Assembly: GCF_900156065.1 (NCBI RefSeq)
Contig: NZ_FTNF01000003.1
Location: 1 to 64,000, forward strand
Direction of reading: 5' to 3'
From: Micromonospora avicenniae
GTDB taxonomy: Bacteria > Actinomycetota > Actinomycetes > Mycobacteriales > Micromonosporaceae
Length of the DNA: 64,000 nt
Below the pieces are notes generated by a model that did not search any database, was not told the origin of the DNA, and worked only from the letters and a program-made list of their open reading frames with translations. Of this stretch, positions 51,794 through 60,304 are shown piece by piece. The translations under genes were made by a program, and so were the position numbers. Numbering within the stretch: the stretch's first letter is position 1; every line of letters begins with the position of its first letter.

Positions 51794-52426
51794 ATGACGA
51801 CCTACCGCGACCGCGCCGAGGCGGGCCGGATGCTCGCCGACCAGCTCACCGGACTGATCGGCGAACCGGACGTCACAGTCCTCGGCCTCGTACGCGGTGG
51901 CGTACCGGTGGCACAGGTGGTCGCCGAACGGCTCGACGCGCCGCTGGATGTGCTGGTCATCCGGAAGCTCGGCATGCCCTGGGCCCGCGAGGTCGCGTTC
52001 GGGGCGCTCGGCCCGGGCGGCGTGCAGGTGCTCAACGAGCACGTGGCCAGCCAGCTCAGCCCGGAGGACATCGCCGCGACCAACCGTCGCGAACAGGCCG
52101 AACTGGAGCGTCGCGAAGAGCTCTACCGCACCGGGCGTCCACCGCTGGACCTCGCCGGTCGCACCGCCGTGATCGTCGATGACGGTCTGGCCACCGGCGC
52201 CACGGCCCGCGCGGCGGTCGAGGTCGCCCGTCACCTAGGTGCCCGGCGGGTGATCGTCGCCGTGCCTGTCGGCTCCCGCGAGGCGAAGCAGACGCTGGCC
52301 GCCGAGGCGGACCAGGTCGTCTGTGTGCAGTGCCCCTCGGAGTTCATCGCCGTGAGCGCCTACTACGAGGACTTCCACGAGGTGGAGGATGAGGAAGTCG
52401 TGCAGACGTTGACGGCAACTGCGTGA
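51794..52426 (+). CDS. Phosphoribosyltransferase-domain protein
   Basis: A 210-residue type I phosphoribosyltransferase fold. The PRPP loop is AVIVDDGLATGATARAAVE, with VLGLVRGGVPVAQVVAERL and VLVIRKLGMPWAREVAFGAL upstream. Relatives are annotated only as PRTase-domain proteins, often next to stress or dienelactone-hydrolase genes; the base substrate is unknown. ATG 51794 comes nine bases after the upstream stop, with a weak TAGACC box six bases before the start. Confidence 0.88.
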   Translation: MTTYRDRAEAGRMLADQLTGLIGEPDVTVLGLVRGGVPVAQVVAERLDAPLDVLVIRKLGMPWAREVAFGALGPGGVQVLNEHVASQLSPEDIAATNRREQAELERREELYRTGRPPLDLAGRTAVIVDDGLATGATARAAVEVARHLGARRVIVAVPVGSREAKQTLAAEADQVVCVQCPSEFIAVSAYYEDFHEVEDEEVVQTLTATA

Positions 52427-52436
52427 CCTGACCGGG

Positions 52437-52442
52437 TACCTT
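52437..52442 (+). promoter_or_regulatory. TACCTT -10 box of zinc-ribbon gene (leaderless)
   Basis: TACCTT ends six bases before ATG 52449. Confidence 0.45.
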
Positions 52443-52448
52443 CGGGTG

Positions 52449-52850
52449 ATGAGTCTCACCTGTCCCAAGTGTCACGGAGAAATGCGCCAGTACGAACGAA
52501 GCGGCGTCGTCATCGACCAGTGCAGCGAGTGCCGAGGCATCTTCCTCGACCGAGGCGAGCTGGAAAAGCTGTTCGAGGCGGAGGCGAACTGGAACCACCA
52601 GCAGGCAGCTGCCGCTCCGGCCGGCGCGGGTGGCCACGCCCAGCCGGCCCACCAGCCGGCCGGCTTCCCGCCGCCCCCGCCCGCACCCGCCCCGCACCAG
52701 CCCGGCTACGGCGCCGTGCCGCCGCCTCCGCCGCCCGCGCACGGCTACCCGCCGGCCCCGGCGTACGGCCACGGGCAGCAGCATCACGGCTACCACGGGC
52801 ACTACCGGAAGAAGAAGCACAAGAGCTTCCTCGACGACTTCTTCGGCTGA
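52449..52850 (+). CDS. TFIIB-type zinc-ribbon protein
   Basis: A 133-residue protein. The first 45 residues are a zf-TFIIB-like ribbon (PF13453 type): CPKCHGEM and CSECRGIFLDRGELEKL give four Cys ligands. A long Pro/His/Gly/Tyr-rich low-complexity tail (about 60-115) follows, and the protein ends with basic HYRKKKHKSFLDDFFG. The tail is unlike its neighbours in composition and likely disordered. The role is not known; binding of a protein or nucleic acid is the usual guess. ATG 52449 is preferred over GTG 52446 by the -10 box. Confidence 0.85.
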   Translation: MSLTCPKCHGEMRQYERSGVVIDQCSECRGIFLDRGELEKLFEAEANWNHQQAAAAPAGAGGHAQPAHQPAGFPPPPPAPAPHQPGYGAVPPPPPPAHGYPPAPAYGHGQQHHGYHGHYRKKKHKSFLDDFFG

Positions 52851-52947
52851 GCCAGCCCGAAGAGGGGTTCGGCGGCCGGCCCGGCAGATGCGGGCCGGCC
52901 GCCGGTCGTGATCAGCGGGCCGGCGGCTACCGTGCGAAGCTGCCCCC

Positions 52948-53628
52948 ATGAACACCATCGGACAGCACGACGCGTTGGCCGAGGCGTACCAGGGCATCAC
53001 GGCGACCGTCGCCGACCGCTCCGACGACGACCTGCAGCGGCCGACGCGGTGCCGGGGCTGGCTCGTCGACGACCTGCTCATGCACGTGCTCTGCGACGCG
53101 CAGCGGGCCCTGGTGGCGCTGGCCAGCCCGGCCGACGGTCCGGCCGACCTGGACGACGTGAGCTACTGGCGGGCGAACCCGTGGAGCGGCGGCGACGCCG
53201 AGGCACGGCACTCCCGCTGGATCCGCCGGTCCGCCGCCGCCTTCGACCGGCCCGCCGGGGTGGTTCAGGTCTGGTGTGACACCGCGCCCGCCGCCGCCCG
53301 CGCCGCAGCCGCCGCCGACCCCTCGGGGTACGTCAACACCCAGGGCCACGTGCTGCGCGTACCCGATTTCCTCGCCACCCTGACGACCGAGGCGGTCGTT
53401 CACCACCTCGACCTGGTGCTGGACCTCCCGGACGCCCCGCTGCCGGGTCCGCTCGCCACCCGGGTCGCGACGGCCACCCTGGACGGTCTGCTGAGCGACG
53501 TCGCCGCTCGCCCGGCGAGCTGGGACGAGCACGAGTTCATCCTCAAGGCGACGGGCCGGCTCCCGCTCAGCGACCGGGACCGGTCGGAGCTGGACGACCT
53601 CGCCGATCGCTTCCCGCTGCTCGGCTGA
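52948..53628 (+). CDS. MDMPI-type (mycothiol-dependent, DinB-like) protein
   Basis: A 226-residue four-helix DinB-like protein of the mycothiol-dependent maleylpyruvate isomerase N-terminal family. LQRPTRCRGWLVDDLLMHVL contains the metal His motif (W-x-x-x-D/H-L-x-x-H), and LTTEAVVHHLDLVLDLP provides a second His pair. Mycothiol is the actinobacterial thiol, consistent with the host. The thiol-transfer substrate is unknown. ATG 52948 is the only good start. Confidence 0.82.
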   Translation: MNTIGQHDALAEAYQGITATVADRSDDDLQRPTRCRGWLVDDLLMHVLCDAQRALVALASPADGPADLDDVSYWRANPWSGGDAEARHSRWIRRSAAAFDRPAGVVQVWCDTAPAAARAAAAADPSGYVNTQGHVLRVPDFLATLTTEAVVHHLDLVLDLPDAPLPGPLATRVATATLDGLLSDVAARPASWDEHEFILKATGRLPLSDRDRSELDDLADRFPLLG

Positions 53629-53647
53629 GCCCGGCGGGGGCGGTCGC

Positions 53648-56600
53648 TCAGACGATCGCCATGTCGACGAAGCGCGACAGGTGCAGCTGTGCGGCGACGG
53701 TCACCGTGTCGGTGGGCCCGTTCCGGTGCTTGGCGACGATGAAGTCCGCCTCACCCGCCCGCGGCGACTCCTTGTCGTAGTAGTCGTCGCGGTGCAGCAG
53801 GATGACGACGTCGGCGTCCTGCTCGATCGAGTTGTGAGTCGAGATGCCGTTCGCGATGAAGTTGTGCGTCCCGAGCACGGTCGCATCGAATACTTCCTGC
53901 TCACCGCGCGACTCTATCGACACGATCTCGTCCCAGAAGATGTCGTTCGTCGCGTGCAGTTCCAGGTCAGCGGCATCGAGAACGGATGCGATCTTCGCAA
54001 GCCTGGATCGGCTGGGTGCGTGCTTCCACAGCGTGCTGCCGCAGAACTGGGTGCCCATTTCCTTCGCGAAGACGCGATGGCTCATGCCCTGGTCCGCCAG
54101 GACCTCCCGAACTCGGGTCCACACTTCCCGCGGCACGGTGTCGACATTGGGATTGCTCTTCACCGCCTCGAGCGCGCTGAGTAGATCGGCGCAGCCTCTC
54201 GCCCGCTCGCCGTGCACCCCGATCTCACGCAGGAAGCGCAGTTGGTCGTCACGCCCAGAGATGTCGAGGGTGTACTGGGGTCGGTGGCCGGCCACCGACA
54301 CGGTCTTGATCCGCGCGGTGATGCCGTATCTGAGCAGGAGCCGGGAGATCTCGTCCAGCATCCGCCGGCTGGTGGAAGAGTAGTAGATCCGGCCGCCACG
54401 GCCAGACTTGTTGACGCATACCGAACCGTCGGTGGCCCAGAGGTGGTGTAGGAACAGCGTGATCTGTTCCTTCGGCAGTCCAAAGACGGGCCCCGGCACG
54501 AACTTCTCGTGCGAGCGCAGACCGAACAGTCCCAGGCCGTCCAACCACTCCGCGATCGGATTTCGGCGGCCCCGAGCGAGCCGGTAGGGGGCGGGCAGAC
54601 GGAGAGTGGTCACTCTCGCCGCCTCGCTGTCGTCGCGGACTGCCGAGACCCCGAAGTGCTTCGCGGCCTCCGTTACCGTGGTCAAATTGACCTCGTCCCG
54701 GCTGGCGTATCGGACCGGCTGTCGCCGCACGAAGGACCCGTCACCCAGCAGGTGTGCCAGCAGTACGACCTCGGCGTCGGCCCACGGTCGAACGATCAGC
54801 GGAGGCGGGACGTGCCGGGGGGTGGCAATCCTGGCCCCGGGCGAGAGCTCTCCCAGCGGCACCCATCCGCCAAACGTGAGGAAGGGGTGATTCGCCGTGG
54901 CGTCGATTTGCTTGCCCGAAGCCAGAGTCATCCGGAAGACCTCCCGGTTGCCGCTCGGGAAAACGTGAGTCATCGTGCGGGGCGTATACCTGAGGCTTTC
55001 GTCCAGGGCCCACACCGGAATGTCCTTGGCTCCCGTGGAGAGAAGTTCCCCCAGCGTCACTTCGGAGTTGTCGTCGGCACGCAGCACCTTTGTCTCCGCC
55101 GTGAGGCAGCCGGATTCGCGCAGATCGGACAGCTGTGGCCGCTTGTCCGTGCGCTGCTCCGGGCCACGGTTCAGCTGGCTGACCGCGATCACCGGGCACT
55201 CGACCTCCTTGGCCAGGAGCTTGAGGCCACGGGACAGGTCCGCGACCTCCTGCTGGCGGCTCTCGGTGCGCTTCGGTGAGGTCATCAGCTGGAGATAGTC
55301 GACGACGATCAGTTTCAGGTCGTGCCGCTGCTTGAGCCGGCGGGCCTTCGCCCGGATCTCCATGAGGTTCATGCTCGGCGTGTCGTCGACGAAGAGCGGA
55401 GCCTCGCTGATCTCGCCCATGCAGCGGGCCAGCTTGGTCCAGTCGTCGTCGGAGAGCTGGCCGCTACGCAGCACGTGCAGCGGGACGCGGGCCTCGGCCG
55501 AGAGCAGTCGCATGACGATCTCGACCTTGCTCATTTCCAGAGAGAAGATCGCGGACGCCTGATTGGCGCGAATGGCGGCGTTCCGGGCGAAGTCCATGCT
55601 CGCGGTGCTGTTGTGCGTCGGGATCATCGACCGGCCTGCCAAGTAGAGGTGGTCCGGGTTGTCCACCGTCACGCAGCGGACCGGAACGCTCGGCACCGGC
55701 CGCACATCCACGATGTACCGGTGGCCGGTGCGGGCAAGGGTGCCGGTGTGCCGCCGCTGCGCGTGGGTCTGACGCTTGCGAGCCAGCCGGAAGACGTCGT
55801 CCCCAGCGGTGAAGTTGAGGTTGTACGCCACCGATGACTCCGGGCGGCGTCCCTTGACCGCCTTCCGGGATATGGAGCACCGGTAGCCGAGGCTGACAAC
55901 GAGTTCGTGGACGTCTTCGGCCAGGCGGGCCGACGTGGTCGTGAACTGGACATTGCCGCTGCTGGTGATGGTGCCGTCGGTGTCCAGGAGACCGGCCAGC
56001 AAGGCCCGCCGCTGGTCCTCGGATGCGCGCAAGTACACCGGTGGGATGTGCTTGTTCCCGAGGACGCCTGCGGACCTCAGTAGTCCGGTGAAGGACCCGC
56101 GTGTCGAACGGCAGGTTTGGCAGCGCCGCGCCGCGCTCGACACGTACTTGATCGGCCGGCCGCAACAGGAGCATTGAGCGCGGGTTGCGGCATCCACCAA
56201 GCCCCTCGATTTGCCACCGCACGACCTACCACAGGCCCGGACACCCGGGCCTCGGGGAGTGAATCGGTTGCCGCAGACGACGCACTCGCGGTCCGCCAGC
56301 GACGGAGCCTTCGGTATCTTGATGCCGTAGCGGAACGGGGCGGCGGTCGGCTCCACTACGTAGCCGTCCGATTCGATGAACGTCAAGATTTCGGGGTCTG
56401 CGGTGGTGAAGGACGACCCCGCAGTAGTTCCGTCCCCCAGCCAAGCGCCCAGCGTGTATGGCTCGACCGGGAGGTCTTGGGCCGGCAGCACAAGCGGGCG
56501 GGTGTTGTCGACGGCGTGGTTGAGGCGCCCGTCGGTCGGGTGCCGCAACGTCGCCGCGATGTATTCCGTGGTCACCGCCTGGTCGTGGCTCGCGGTCGTC

Positions 56601-57856
56601 TCGGTGTTCATCAGCCGATTCACCCGGTCGAGCAGTCCCCCGAGCAGCGCGTGAGCCGAGTAGGCGTCGGTGCTGCGCTGCCACGGCTGGCCGCGCCTGA
56701 TGTACTCCCGCCGCACTTTGCCCGACGCGCCTGCCTGCCCGGCGACGACATGCAGGACGTTCCGGAACGGGTCGCCCGCGATCTCGACCGCTTCCCGGTA
56801 GGTGATCAGCCGGTCAGGAGCGGCCGCGACGGCCCGGTGTGCAGCGGCGGCGGCAACCCGCGCCTCCTCGCCCCATTGGTGGGACGATCGCTTCTCGGCG
56901 CGCTGTGGTCGTGAGGCGCGGGTGGTCGTCTTCCACAGGTGCTCGGCGTCGGCCACGATGACCGATCCGTCGGAGAACTCGACCTCGTAGCAGGGGCGGC
57001 CGTGGCGTACCTCGAAAGCGGCCGTGACGGTGGTCGGCGTGCCGTCGGCGGCGAGGAGGCGGTCCCCGACGGTGACCTCGCCCATGGTGGTCCAGCCGTC
57101 CGGGGTGGGCAGCGGGGTGTCCAGAGCGAGCGCCTTCCCGAGACCAGGCCGGCCCGCAACGATGATCAGCTGCCCGCCGTGCAGGCCGTTGAGCAGGCGA
57201 TCCAGATCGGTGAAGCCGGTCGGCACACCGGTCATCACTCCGCCCTGCGCGCCCACCGCCTCGATCTCGTCGAGCGTCGGCTGGAGCATGTCGGCCAGTA
57301 CGGCGAAGTCCTCACTGACCCGGCGCTCGGTGACGTCGTACACGGCCTGCTGGGCGAGGTCGACGATGTCGTCGACCTCGCGGCTGCCGCCCTGGGCGGT
57401 GCCGTAGCCGAGCTGCACGATCTTGGTGCCGGCCTCGACCAGCCGGCGGAGCACCGCCCGCTCACTCACGATCCGGGCGTAGTAGGCAGCGTTGGCGGCG
57501 GTCGGCACGGCGGCCATGCAGGTGTGCAGGTAGGGCGCGCCGCCGATGCGGGCCAGGTCACCGGAGTCGGCCAGTGCGGCAGCGACGGTGATCGCGTCGG
57601 CGGGCTCGCCTCGACCGTAGATATCGAGGATCGTGTCGAAGATCGTGGCGTGCACCGGCCGGTAGAAGTCGTTGGTCTTCAGGATCTCGACGACGTCGGC
57701 GATGGCGTCCTTGGAGAGCAGCATGCCTCCGAGGACGCACTGCTCGGCGGCAACATCCTGCGGTGGGGTCCGCTCGAACTGACCGTCCTGCTGGGTGGGC
57801 ACCTGTGGCTGCCGCTCGGCTCGCGGCTCCGCCCGCCTGTCGTCGGTGACCGACAC
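53648..57856 (-). CDS. dnaB: Replicative DNA helicase DnaB containing two inteins
   Basis: A 1402-residue precursor; removing the inteins leaves about 468 residues, normal for DnaB. The N-terminal domain (PPQDVAAEQCVLGGMLLS) leads to the RecA-like domain. Walker A is GRPGLGK, then S after the first intein. Walker B is LIVVDYLQLM, and AVSQLNRGPEQRTDKRPQLSDLRESG with SIEQDADVVILLHRDDYY are joined when the second intein leaves. DnaB unwinds the fork as a hexamer, so both inteins must splice out for viability. GTG 57856 follows GGAGGGGGG. Confidence 0.97.
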   Translation of the reverse strand: MSVTDDRRAEPRAERQPQVPTQQDGQFERTPPQDVAAEQCVLGGMLLSKDAIADVVEILKTNDFYRPVHATIFDTILDIYGRGEPADAITVAAALADSGDLARIGGAPYLHTCMAAVPTAANAAYYARIVSERAVLRRLVEAGTKIVQLGYGTAQGGSREVDDIVDLAQQAVYDVTERRVSEDFAVLADMLQPTLDEIEAVGAQGGVMTGVPTGFTDLDRLLNGLHGGQLIIVAGRPGLGKALALDTPLPTPDGWTTMGEVTVGDRLLAADGTPTTVTAAFEVRHGRPCYEVEFSDGSVIVADAEHLWKTTTRASRPQRAEKRSSHQWGEEARVAAAAAHRAVAAAPDRLITYREAVEIAGDPFRNVLHVVAGQAGASGKVRREYIRRGQPWQRSTDAYSAHALLGGLLDRVNRLMNTETTASHDQAVTTEYIAATLRHPTDGRLNHAVDNTRPLVLPAQDLPVEPYTLGAWLGDGTTAGSSFTTADPEILTFIESDGYVVEPTAAPFRYGIKIPKAPSLADRECVVCGNRFTPRGPGVRACGRSCGGKSRGLVDAATRAQCSCCGRPIKYVSSAARRCQTCRSTRGSFTGLLRSAGVLGNKHIPPVYLRASEDQRRALLAGLLDTDGTITSSGNVQFTTTSARLAEDVHELVVSLGYRCSISRKAVKGRRPESSVAYNLNFTAGDDVFRLARKRQTHAQRRHTGTLARTGHRYIVDVRPVPSVPVRCVTVDNPDHLYLAGRSMIPTHNSTASMDFARNAAIRANQASAIFSLEMSKVEIVMRLLSAEARVPLHVLRSGQLSDDDWTKLARCMGEISEAPLFVDDTPSMNLMEIRAKARRLKQRHDLKLIVVDYLQLMTSPKRTESRQQEVADLSRGLKLLAKEVECPVIAVSQLNRGPEQRTDKRPQLSDLRESGCLTAETKVLRADDNSEVTLGELLSTGAKDIPVWALDESLRYTPRTMTHVFPSGNREVFRMTLASGKQIDATANHPFLTFGGWVPLGELSPGARIATPRHVPPPLIVRPWADAEVVLLAHLLGDGSFVRRQPVRYASRDEVNLTTVTEAAKHFGVSAVRDDSEAARVTTLRLPAPYRLARGRRNPIAEWLDGLGLFGLRSHEKFVPGPVFGLPKEQITLFLHHLWATDGSVCVNKSGRGGRIYYSSTSRRMLDEISRLLLRYGITARIKTVSVAGHRPQYTLDISGRDDQLRFLREIGVHGERARGCADLLSALEAVKSNPNVDTVPREVWTRVREVLADQGMSHRVFAKEMGTQFCGSTLWKHAPSRSRLAKIASVLDAADLELHATNDIFWDEIVSIESRGEQEVFDATVLGTHNFIANGISTHNSIEQDADVVILLHRDDYYDKESPRAGEADFIVAKHRNGPTDTVTVAAQLHLSRFVDMAIV
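53831..55108 (-). other. Intein 2 of DnaB (class 1, LAGLIDADG and HTH)
   Basis: A 426-residue intein from CLTAETKVLRADD to GISTHN, with Ser as the +1 extein residue. It begins with Cys1, has TANHPF (block B TxxH) and the C-terminal His-Asn, so it is a standard class 1 intein. LAHLLGDGSF and HLWATDGSV are the two LAGLIDADG motifs. Near its end LADQGMSHRVFAKEMGT is a helix-turn-helix. It sits after LSDLRESG, the DnaB-a type position. Its GC bias is weaker than in the extein. Confidence 0.93.
55610..57133 (-). other. Intein 1 of DnaB (class 3, in the P-loop)
   Basis: A 508-residue intein inserted in Walker A after GRPGLGK, with Ser as +1. It starts with Ala (ALALDTPLPTPDGW), not Cys or Ser, and lacks the block B TxxH. 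The class 3 WCT set is present: Trp at intein position 67 (AEHLW), Cys at 487 (VRCVTVDNPDHL) and Thr at 506 (IPTHN); Cys and Thr are 19 apart as in the mycobacteriophage Bethlehem DnaB intein. LGAWLGDG and LAGLLDTDG are LAGLIDADG motifs. A cysteine-rich insert (two CxxC-type groups) lies between them. Confidence 0.93.
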
Positions 57857-58255
57857 GGTTCCCCCCTCCGCTGCGTCGGATCCTCGCACCGGCTCCGCCG
57901 TCCGGGTGCGACACTCCTGCCGACCGGGCCGGGCGATCGGGGGTCATCGCACGGGTGGTCGGGGGCCAACGATACGGAACCCGAGCTCAGCGACTCAACA
58001 CCGCCGGTGGACGAGCCTCGGGACAACCTGTGGACGCCGAAGGGCGGGCATGTGCGCAGCGTGTGCACAGGCTGTGGACAACTGTTGGGGAATTCGCCCG
58101 CTCACCTACCCTGAGCTGGGATTATGCGATCCCCAGGCTGTGGACGAGAAGTTTTCGGTCGGATCGGCACATCCGCCGTCCCGTACGATCTCCACCGGAC
58201 GGCTACACCTGGGCAGCGGATCGCGCCAACGGTTGAGAAGGGTCACGCTCCGGCC
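57857..58255. other. 399-base gap upstream of dnaB with DnaA-box-like sites
   Basis: No gene is evident. The stretch holds several TGTGGAC sites (see 58029-58147), a weak dnaB leader with GGAGGGGGG next to the start, and CACGCT (58244-58249) six bases before GTG 58256 of the divergent gene. Confidence 0.55.
58029..58147. promoter_or_regulatory. Cluster of DnaA-box-like sequences between dnaB and its divergent neighbour
   Basis: TGTGGACAA (58073-58081) is an exact reverse complement of the high-GC DnaA box TTGTCCACA. TGTGGACGC (58029-58037) and TGTGGACGA (58139-58147) are one or two bases off, all in the same orientation, with GTGTGCACA at 58061 between. It may link dnaB expression to DnaA level. 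Confidence 0.5.
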
Positions 58256-59410
58256 GTGAGTTACCGGGACTGGGGACGCGAGGCGAGCAGCCCGCACGAG
58301 CGTGAGCCGATCGCCTCGTGGGACGAAGCCGGCGCACCCGCCCCGGCCGATCCCTATCTTCCCGATGAACGCCCGGGTCCGCCGAGCCGCCGCCAGGCGC
58401 GCGACCGGGAGCAGGACGAGCACGTCGACGCCTACCTTCCGCGGTGGGCGATCGACTCCGGGATCCGCCGGCCCGACGGCGGCGGGCGCCATGCCGCACC
58501 GGACGACGACGGTGACGGAGCGGTGCGGCCGAGCTCCGGTGAGGGTCGGCGCACCGACCGCGCCGGCGGCCGGCGACGGGCGCACGGGACCGGTTGGCGG
58601 GATGTGCCGTCTCCCGAGTTGGAGCACACCGCCGAGTGGACGTTCGACCGCCCGCAGGAGCGGGGATACGTGGGCAGGCGGCGGGCCGACCCGGCGGACG
58701 ACGCGTGGTTCCCCGGCTCGATCGCGGCCCGTCGCGCCGAGGCGACGGAGCCGGCGTACCAGCCGGCGGTCGACCCGTGGGACGCGTCCGGGATGCAAGC
58801 CGTGCCGGCGGCGATCGAGGTGGACCCGTGGGACGCCTCGGGAGTGCATGCGTGGCCGGCGGTGGGCGGTGACCGTGGGCACGGTACCGGCCAGTGGAAG
58901 CAGCCGGAAGGCGCCGGTCGCTGGGAACAGCCGAGCCGGCGGCGTACCGATGCCATTGGCGCACACCGAGGCACGAGGCAGACGCCGCCGCGCCGGCGGG
59001 TCGACACGGTCGCGTCGGACGACTGGGCGCGGCGCCTCGAGGATGACCTGCTCGACGCGGATCCGGTCGGAACGCTCCGATCGCTGCTCTACACCACGGC
59101 GTGCTACCTGATCCCCGCCGTTCTGGTCTTCGCCTGGTTGCTGACCCTCGACGCGCGGCCACCGGCCGGCTGCGTCACCGACATCACCGGCGGCGGCTGT
59201 GGCTCGCCCCGGGCCCATGTGCTCGGCTCGCTGATCGCCGCCGCGCCCCGCTACGGCGTGGCGCTGGCCAGCAGCCTGGTGGTGGCGGCCCTGCTGCGAA
59301 AGGTCGGGACGACCTGGCGCTCCACGACCGTCGCGCTCGCCTCGGCCGTCGTGGGTGGCGGCCTGTCGACGGTGCTGATCAGCGCCGTGACGGGGCAGCC
59401 GGTCGGCTGA
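58256..59410 (+). CDS. Membrane protein with long acidic/basic cytoplasmic domain, function unknown
   Basis: A 384-residue protein. Residues 1-265 are hydrophilic, rich in Arg, Asp, Trp and Pro, with repeated DPWDASGM/DPWDASGV units near 165-195. Three membrane helices follow (ACYLIPAVLVFAWLLTL, VLGSLIAAAPRYGVALASSL, ALASAVVGGGLSTVLISAV). A short outer loop has two cysteines (GCVTDITGGGCG). No known domain is recognised. GTG 58256 has CACGCT six bases upstream. Its position between dnaB and rplI is unusual only in that it lies on the opposite strand. Confidence 0.7.
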   Translation: MSYRDWGREASSPHEREPIASWDEAGAPAPADPYLPDERPGPPSRRQARDREQDEHVDAYLPRWAIDSGIRRPDGGGRHAAPDDDGDGAVRPSSGEGRRTDRAGGRRRAHGTGWRDVPSPELEHTAEWTFDRPQERGYVGRRRADPADDAWFPGSIAARRAEATEPAYQPAVDPWDASGMQAVPAAIEVDPWDASGVHAWPAVGGDRGHGTGQWKQPEGAGRWEQPSRRRTDAIGAHRGTRQTPPRRRVDTVASDDWARRLEDDLLDADPVGTLRSLLYTTACYLIPAVLVFAWLLTLDARPPAGCVTDITGGGCGSPRAHVLGSLIAAAPRYGVALASSLVVAALLRKVGTTWRSTTVALASAVVGGGLSTVLISAVTGQPVG

Positions 59411-59509
59411 GCGCCCCGGCCGGCCCTCGCCGCCGCACCGTCCCCACCGGCCCCGCTACGAGTCCACGGATCCGCGGATCGGCCGCGGTGCGGTAGCGGT
59501 CTGAAAAGG

Positions 59510-59545
59510 CCAGGGCCCGCACCGATCGCTCGGTGCGGGCCCTGG
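59510..59545. terminator. Strong 16-bp hairpin between convergent membrane-protein and rplI genes
   Basis: CCAGGGCCCGCACCGA (59510-59525) pairs perfectly with 59530-59545 around a TCGC tetraloop. It lies 17 bases downstream of the rplI stop on the minus strand and serves the rpsF-rplI operon; it may also stop the gene on the other strand. Confidence 0.85.
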
Positions 59546-59562
59546 TCGTGGTGCTTGGCGCG

Positions 59563-60009
59563 TCAGGCCGCGACGACGTTCAGGTTGAACGAGGCCGTGA
59601 CCTCCGGGTGCAGCTTGATCCGCACCGGGTAGGCACCGGTCGACTTGATGTGACCGGGCACCTCGAGACGACGCCGGTCGAGGACCGGACCGCCGGCGGC
59701 CTTGACCGCGTCGACGATCTCGGCCGGGGTGACCGAGCCGAAGAGCCGCCCGCCGTCGCCGGCACGGGCCTTGAGGCTCACCTTCAGGCCTTCGAGCTGG
59801 CCCTTCACCTCGTTGGCGTGGCCGAGGTCGCGGATCTCCCGGGCCGACCGGGCCCGCTTGATCAGGGTGACCTGCTTCTCCGCGCCCTTGGTCCAGGCGA
59901 TCGCGAAGCCCTGCGGCAGCAGGTAGTTACGGCCGTAGCCGTCCTTCACCTCGACGATGTCGCCAGGGGCACCGAGGCCGGAAACCTCCTGGGTAAGGAT
60001 GATCTTCAT
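59563..60009 (-). CDS. rplI: 50S ribosomal protein L9
   Basis: A 148-residue L9. [34 protein letters not shown] is the standard N-terminal domain, here noted over 1-34. A long helix links it to the C-terminal rRNA-binding domain ([18 protein letters not shown]). It stabilises the 50S L1-stalk region. It is the last gene of rpsF-ssb-rpsR-rplI, 14 bases after rpsR. Confidence 0.97.
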   Translation of the reverse strand: MKIILTQEVSGLGAPGDIVEVKDGYGRNYLLPQGFAIAWTKGAEKQVTLIKRARSAREIRDLGHANEVKGQLEGLKVSLKARAGDGGRLFGSVTPAEIVDAVKAAGGPVLDRRRLEVPGHIKSTGAYPVRIKLHPEVTASFNLNVVAA

Positions 60010-60023
60010 TTCGGCGCCTCCTC

Positions 60024-60263
60024 TCAGCGGGTGGTGGCCGTGTACGGCAGGAGCGCCATCTCACGGGCGTTCTTGACCGCACGGGCGATCTGCCGCTGCT
60101 GCTGCGAGGTCACGCCGGTCACCCGCCGAGCGCGGATCTTGCCGCGGTCGGAGATGAACTTCCGCAGCAGCGCGGTGTCCTTGTAGTCGATGTAGGTGAT
60201 CCCGTCCTTGTCGAGCGGGTTCACCTTCTTCTTCGGCTTGCGAAGTGCCGCAGCCTTGGCCAT
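60024..60263 (-). CDS. rpsR: 30S ribosomal protein S18, cysteine-free form
   Basis: A 79-residue S18 ([20 protein letters not shown] to LLPYTATTR). [27 protein letters not shown], here noted over about 26-53, is the core that contacts S6 and the 16S central domain. The N-terminal CxxC and the later Cys-x-x-His of zinc-binding S18 are replaced by NPLDKD and TSQQQ, so it is a C-minus form. ATG 60263 follows AGGAGC. It stands in the standard S6-SSB-S18-L9 operon. Confidence 0.96.
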   Translation of the reverse strand: MAKAAALRKPKKKVNPLDKDGITYIDYKDTALLRKFISDRGKIRARRVTGVTSQQQRQIARAVKNAREMALLPYTATTR

Positions 60264-60304
60264 TGCTCTTGCTCCTGGTTTGCGATCACGGGCGCTCGGC
60301 GCCA

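Noticed and set aside
52630..52800. Tandem DNA repeat in the zinc-ribbon gene.
   Set aside because: It is low-complexity Pro/His/Tyr coding sequence rather than a regular DNA repeat.
53648..57856. Prophage or plasmid origin for the intein-bearing dnaB.
   Set aside because: The extein is a normal chromosomal DnaB near ssb and ribosomal genes; only the inteins look mobile.
57857..58255. Chromosomal origin (oriC).
   Set aside because: Only one exact DnaA box and two near ones, with no dnaA, dnaN or AT-rich unwinding element in the window.
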